Assembly: GCA_022606425.2 (NCBI GenBank)
Contig: JAHDVF020001023.1
Span: forward strand, 558,001-622,000
Source of the DNA: Lepidostoma basale
Lineage: Eukaryota; Arthropoda; Insecta; Trichoptera; Lepidostomatidae
Direction: 5' to 3'
DNA: 64,000 bases
Part shown: positions 58,742 to 64,000 of the stretch, piece after piece
Position numbering within the stretch: the first letter of the stretch is position 1
Layout: every line of letters starts with the position of its first letter
Translations under genes and position numbers: made by a program
The notes under the pieces: generated by a model
The model's input: only the letters and a program-made list of their open reading frames with translations
Database searches by the model: none
What the model was told of the DNA's origin: nothing

Positions 58742-59160
58742 TTCTTCTTCTTCTTCCTTATTGTAGACCTATGTGGTCTGTTCTCCAGTGTTGCTCCTCA
58801 TGTGAGGTAGATTCCCAGCCGTCCTTCCATCTTCCACCTGTCCCGTGTGGTTGATTATACAATGCAATATAAGGGAGTCTGGTGGTGTCCATTTTTTGAA
58901 CATGACCGTACCAGTCCCTTTTTCGCTGTCTGCTCCATCTTATAATATCCTCATCCTAACATATCTCTCTTATTCGGGTGTTCCTCACGCGATCTCTCAG
59001 TGTCTTGCCTGCTATCGTCCTCATTGTCTTCATTTCGGAAGTCCTCAAAACTTATTTGGTCTTTACAGTGTCTCCCCTTGCTTCGACGTCATATGTTATT
59101 ATTGGTCTTACGCATGCTTTATAGATTCTCATCTTACTCTTAATGGCCATGTCTTTCTTA
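58742..59160 (-). mobile_element. Family B copy
   Basis: Reversed from CTTATTGTAGACCTATGTGG to TTAATGGCCATGTCTTTC; internal deletion in the RGRPPKRWKDSW codons. Confidence 0.83.
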
Positions 59161-59162
59161 AT

Positions 59163-59390
59163 TAGTTATTACTAACTAACTAACTAATCATCACGCCATC
59201 TCTCCCGAAGGAGTAGGCGGAAAGAATCGACTGTCACACTTTTCTTTTCTGACATACTTCTTTCGCTTCCTCAACATTTATAGAACGTATCATGTACGCA
59301 TGTCGATTTCTCCGACTCATCATGTGGGCGACATTGAATATTTGTTTTATTTGATCATGTCACGTATTCCTCGGTCTAGATGTCAAGTCA
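59163..59390 (-). mobile_element. Family A fragment next to the last Shroom exon
   Basis: AACTAACTAACTAATCATCA to GTCACGTATTCCTCGGTC; ends 80 bp before the exon acceptor. Confidence 0.8.
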
Positions 59391-59471
59391 AGTTACTGCT
59401 GCAATGTGATTATTAATGAATTTTAATTTTGTACGCATTTTCTAAATTTTAATTACGTTTTTTTTTTTCAG

Positions 59472-59768
59472 AAAATTCTGATGACGAAACAAGAAAAGTT
59501 TGCGGATCAGCTCGAGGAGGCCAAGCGCTTGAAGGAGAGTATCGACATTCGAGGAGTTTCCCTCTGCGAGGCCCTCTCGCTCCAGCTCAGCGAAGCCGCT
59601 CTCACCGAGTTCCGGGGCTTTCTCACCGCCAAGGTGCGCCTGGCGGTCTACTCGCGAGACGTCCAAGGCCGCCTCGACCTCGCGAAACAAATACTAGACT
59701 CACTTCAAGATTGCCCCTTGAATTCGCCACAGCCAGAGGTCTCCGCAGAGCCTCAAGTCCACCCCTAA
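59472..59768 (+). CDS. shroom: Shroom, terminal coding exon (ASD2 second part and C-terminus)
   Basis: Last coding exon: acceptor (T)nCAG at 59469-59471, phase 0, stop TAA at 59766-59768. The 98 residues start KILMTKQEKFADQLEEAKRL and continue KESIDIRGVSLCEALSLQLS, then LTEFRGFLTAKVRLAVYSRD, ending near AKQILDSL. This is the best-recognised stretch of Shroom ASD2: the 'LxxQxxxAxxLKExxDxR' helix, the 'LxxyLsexxLxdfxxFxxxKxxLxxexRxlxdk' helix and the terminal 'LxxLLDSL' motif. After it comes a short variable tail ending VHP. ASD2 at the very C-terminus is normal for Shroom. Joined to the other four exons it gives a 432-residue fragment. Confidence 0.92.
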   Translation, partial: KILMTKQEKFADQLEEAKRLKESIDIRGVSLCEALSLQLSEAALTEFRGFLTAKVRLAVYSRDVQGRLDLAKQILDSLQDCPLNSPQPEVSAEPQVHP

Positions 59769-61950
59769 ATGTGTGCCGCGCCGCGCGTATTACGGCTCCC
59801 CGCTAGTGATGACTTTCATAACTTTCACTGCATTTTGAATTGTGTTTTTATTATATACATTAAGTTAATTGTTTATATTATATAAGATTAAGGTTAGTGG
59901 AAACAGTGATGCTATGTAGTCGTTGTTAACCGATTTCATATTACGAGTCCATAATATAAAATCTTCAATATCTCGAAACAAATCGAAATATTTGTTAAGG
60001 TTTTAGTAAAATTAGGATAAAACTCTCCTCCGTTTGAATGCAGTCTGCGGAATATCGTTTTCTTATTTATCAGAAGGAGAACGTACACGTGCCTTTTTAT
60101 GTTCCAATATTACTTTTAACATTGGGTTCTGACTAAACAATTGTATTAGTTAAGTGTAAAATAATTCTAAAATCGATTATTTTAAAATATACATTTTATA
60201 TAATATTATGAACCTTCATATTACACCTCAGCTTCATCACTTTTTATGCTTTATATTATCATATGAGAATGTACTCATACATGAGCGTTAATGTAGGTAC
60301 ATTTGATTTGAATGAAAGCATTTAATTTCTTATATATTGTAAAATACAATGTTCTCATATTTGCAAGTATTTCTTTTCATATTTAAATTTAATAATATCA
60401 AGCAACTAAAGTTTTGTCAGTGGGGTAAAACCATTTTATTTTGGGACCCAATTATGTTGGTTGTAATTTGAAAACTATTCAAATTAAAGTGCACTTAACG
60501 AAAATTTCAAAAGCAGCCCCAACTATAAAAGCAATTTAATACAAACTTCAACTTTTCTAAAGAACCCAAGTTGGTGAACCTTTTTTCCATTAAGACTCGA
60601 GAAAGCGCTATAATTATAAGTTTTATTTTTGCCCTTGTTTAGTCTCCAGTTGCCACCAAACTCGACAATTTAAAGGTTTTCTTTTTTAAGGGAAGCATTT
60701 TCAGAAGATTTCAATGTAATATATCAAATATTGTAGATTGTGGATATTGGTATGATTATGCAATTAATTATGCAATTAATACTATTCGATCAGAAATTCA
60801 TAACGATCTTTTATTGTTGTAGCTACAATCCAATTTCCTTCTGTACCTACAATATGCGCACATTTACGTACCTCGAATATACGTAACTTTTCTTCATCGA
60901 AAGTAATGAACTTAACATAACAAGCGCTGTATAACTGGGCTTTGATTCATTACGTTGTTTTATTGTGAATAGTTTTATAATATAAATATGTTTTCAAAAG
61001 AACTTAGTTACGTTATTGTTCATGATGAATTGTCAAGATTAGTAAGTGAATTATATTGTTTTGTTAGTGCACAATAATCATTTTATGATTTAGATCGGGA
61101 TGAACCACCACTACACGACTATTCAATTATCCTACTTATTAATATTGTTAACTCTGAATTATTTATGTCACAATCACAATCGTCTTAACATTTCTGTGTA
61201 TAATATAATGGTGCTTGCCGTATTGAGTAAATTTTGAATCAGTCGTGCCGCCGTAACGGAGAATGGGGAATGAAGGCTGCTACCATCTTGTCACTAAAAA
61301 TAGAATTCAGACCCAAAGCAGCGGCGCAATCTTTTGACCTATTTCTCCCCGCACACTTGCACGTACGAAGGTAAAGATTTACTGCGCTAGCAAAAGATAT
61401 CGAATGAGTTTCAAGTTAAATATCATAAATATGACTTTGTCTTTTATCCCGTGTTTTTGTATTCTCTCTTCATGCCTTTCGGCGGTTGGTGTGGAATAGA
61501 ATAGTTAAGAAGTTCGCGAATGCTCTAGTATGTTAAGACTCTGGTTTTCATTTGTGCTGCTTCACACTAAATAAAGCAAAAAGTGTAAATATATTGTAAT
61601 GTTATCCGAACACCTAGTCGTAAAACTGCGTTATAAATCGCAAAGGCATTCTTTAATTCCTAATGTAAATTAATATTAAGTATTTTTTATTCGACATCGA
61701 ACTGTGATTGAAGTTACTTGTATTGTAATTGTTTTATTCTTTTCTTCATAAAATTTTTCCCAAAATTGTGTAAATAGTGCCTTTCATTTATTTCTTTGTC
61801 TAAACTTTAAACATTATTATTTGTCTATACAGAATTGGTGTTATTTAATATGATTTGCTATTGTCAGACTACGATTTTAAGTTGATGGCAAATTCGAAGC
61901 TATAATTTTACGTAGATTGCTTTCAATAAACCCGATAACGCTTTTAATGC
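59769..61950 (+). other. shroom: Probable Shroom 3' UTR with candidate poly(A) signals
   Basis: About 2.2 kb after the stop codon is free of all the repeat families that crowd the rest of the window, which suits a transcribed, constrained 3' UTR. Canonical AATAAA hexamers occur near 61569 and 61925; the second is followed by T-rich sequence. The true end of the transcript cannot be fixed without RNA data. Confidence 0.5.
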
Positions 61951-63285
61951 CAATTGTTCCATAAATTTTTATTAAATAATGATATGAAACGAGCTGTTTT
62001 ATTTTCCTTTGATCCAATTATAACAGAGGTAACACACGGGGCCCTCCGCTCCGCAAGCCTCCTTCGGCCCGTCATGGAGCAAGTGGCTACACTTCTTACC
62101 GGATGAACTAATAATCAAACATTAAAATAAATTAAAAATGTTTATTAACAGGTTGACTGCCGATCACGCGTTGGTGCGCGATAAAGGGAGTATTTGATTA
62201 AGGGAAGTGCGTGGCATACCGATTACGCAATTACGCGTGATAACAGTACCCGTGCTACCTCAATTCGTAATTAAAATCGGAATTTCCTACTCTTGGATGA
62301 ACTCCGCAATTAACTGTCGTTTTGAATACTTGTCGTTTTCAGTCATAAGTGATATTGAAAATCTATGTGATACAAGGAAGGGAAATAACAGACGACCACA
62401 ATTATAAATACATTACATAAGTTTCTGTCTGATCCCCTGTACACAAACATAGACACGAAACAAGCAATATACGAGTATTTTCAATTATTCAAAAGCCGTT
62501 TAAATTAAAATATCCAGTGAAAGTACGAATGTGTCCATTTACGAAACATACTTTTTGAGATTGGTATTGCATTCAATTTTACGGGAAAAGTAATTTACTG
62601 CACTTTTTAAATCAAGCTCTCAAAACATACGAGCTAAATTTTACGCATTTTCTCTTTTTTCCCCGCCCGTAACGAAGATTTAGTCGAACGAAAAATAAGT
62701 CTTCCACACAAAGTATTACCATTTAATAATTTCACTTAACGTGGAACATTTTTTTAAATCTGCCAGCTGCCATTAATGTGCGGCTGCCATTTAATTTCCG
62801 ACAATCAGATTTAATTTGAATTTTTCCCCGGAATTATTTGTTAAAATAATACTTTAAGCCGCTTTCCGAAAAAACTTTATTGATTTTATTATCTGATATG
62901 GATTTCGATAATTCTTTAATGGAATTGGAAAATAAAAACATGGCAAACTCGTTATAAGCGTATACCTAGGCAAGATGTTATATTTCATGTTTACTGATAC
63001 ATCAAAAATATTTAAGGCAAAACATCGGCGTCTTTGTGTCGATTTCAAATACAATATTTTAAAGAAATGTTTTAATTGAAGTTTTGAAAGATTGAACTAA
63101 AAGTTATTCATGGATTGGTATTTATTTCCCCTATAACACACTTTTTTTATTGTATGAAGAATATTGGTATTTATTGTTTCTTGAACAATTATATAAAACT
63201 CCAAATCAAACGATTAACATGAATAAAAACGTCTGTTTTCTATAATACATTTTATAATAGCACCAGCCTATATATTTATCTAAAC
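61950..63285. other. Downstream flank, nothing recognised
   Basis: AT-rich single-copy sequence. A GC-rich patch GCCCTCCGCTCCGCAAGCCT lies at 62041-62100. No supported gene. Confidence 0.4.
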
Positions 63286-63289
63286 TTTG

Positions 63290-63640
63290 TATTGCTGATA
63301 ACTTGCGGCAAATTTACGCTTCGATCAACAAACTCCTCGGCAGATTAGTTGAGACAAAGTGCAACCCCGGACAAATTTCGGAGATTGGGCTTTCACAGTA
63401 GCAGGTCCGTCCACCTGGAATATGCTCCCTACATGCCTCAGATGCATTGACAATCCAACTGATTTTAAATCTCACCTAAAATCCACCTTTTCAAAATATC
63501 GCATAAAATATAAACAACGATTATCTAATTGCTTATGTCAGATGCAGCTCCCATGACTAAAAACATTGTCAAAGCGCCTTTGAGACGAGCTATCCGCGAA
63601 AACGGCGCTATACAAATTAGCCTAATTATAAAACAGACGT
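63290..63640 (+). mobile_element. Family C copy
   Basis: Frame 63359-63556: TNFGDWAFTVAGPSTWNMLP, then TCLRCIDNPTDFKSHLKSTF; stop; then ACGGCGCTATACAAATTAGC 3' end. Confidence 0.85.
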
Positions 63641-64000
63641 TTTCATTCAAATTATCATCAAAATGAAGTAATATTAAAATGTATTTATTGTAATTAATTT
63701 TTGAAAGCTAGGTAAAATAATTGTTATGAGAATGTTATAAGTATTTAAATATTGTTGTATGTTTCAAGCATAGCAGACTCAGAGTAGTTCAGATTAAGCT
63801 ACTGAATCACCCCAGTGGGGTTGTTATTTCCCTTTGAAATAACACTGCATATTACGTGCGAGTAGAGCAGACTTTGCATGTGTACTTGATGAGAGGAAAA
63901 AAGATTAATGAAATGCCATTGAAAACCCGAGTAAGTATATTCATCACCCTTTTTTTTCGAGAGGATATTTTTCATATAAATTTTTCGAGTGATGAAAACT

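Noticed and set aside
59442..59690. 82-codon minus-strand frame
   Set aside because: Shadow of the terminal Shroom exon.

Overview
This is an AT-rich, repeat-loaded piece of an animal nuclear genome, most likely an insect. The grounds are spliced exons with AT-rich introns, several arthropod-type non-LTR retrotransposon remnants, tRNA-derived SINEs, and no bacterial gene organisation. I cannot fix the insect order from sequence alone.

The one cellular gene I can support lies on the + strand from 33966 to about 61.9 kb: the 3' half of Shroom, encoding an actin-binding, Rho-kinase-recruiting protein of apical constriction. Five coding exons (33966-34522, 35438-35549, 46404-46503, 48381-48614, 59472-59768) have good GT/AG sites and fit together in phase (1300 coding bases, 432 residues plus stop). 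The last two form a coiled-coil ASD2 domain. Exons are GC-rich islands in AT-rich introns of about 0.9, 10.9, 1.9 and 10.9 kb. The first exon opens with an acceptor in mid-codon, so at least one upstream exon exists. I could not find it in 1-33965, which is therefore probably a large intron.

Almost everything else is mobile-element debris. Family A is the C-terminal part of a non-LTR reverse transcriptase with a (GTTA)n 3' tail. More than 30 mostly 5'-truncated fragments lie in both orientations. Families B, C, E, F and G are further RT C-terminal remnants, C with an (ATT)n-type tail and E with an (ATTTG)n tail. Family D is an unclassified repeat present three times. tRNA-derived SINEs and a chimeric SINE carrying the family-A 3' end are also present. 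DNA-transposon material includes a 594-bp piggyBac relic with exact TIRs and TTAA sites (11873-12466), two related 245-257-bp foldback elements, and a near-perfect palindromic element with 186-bp arms (39381-39868).

The most interesting pattern is a diverse set of short motifs, about 25 copies, with the layout CUGNNGA - one base - helix II - GAAA - short palindrome - UC. This looks like a hammerhead ribozyme with a minimal stem III, the type reported with Penelope-like retroelements. Here they mostly sit in head-to-head inverted pairs within foldback repeats. Several different helix II sequences keep base pairing, and the palindrome differs between subfamilies (ACATGT, ACCGGT, ACTAGT) while staying palindromic.
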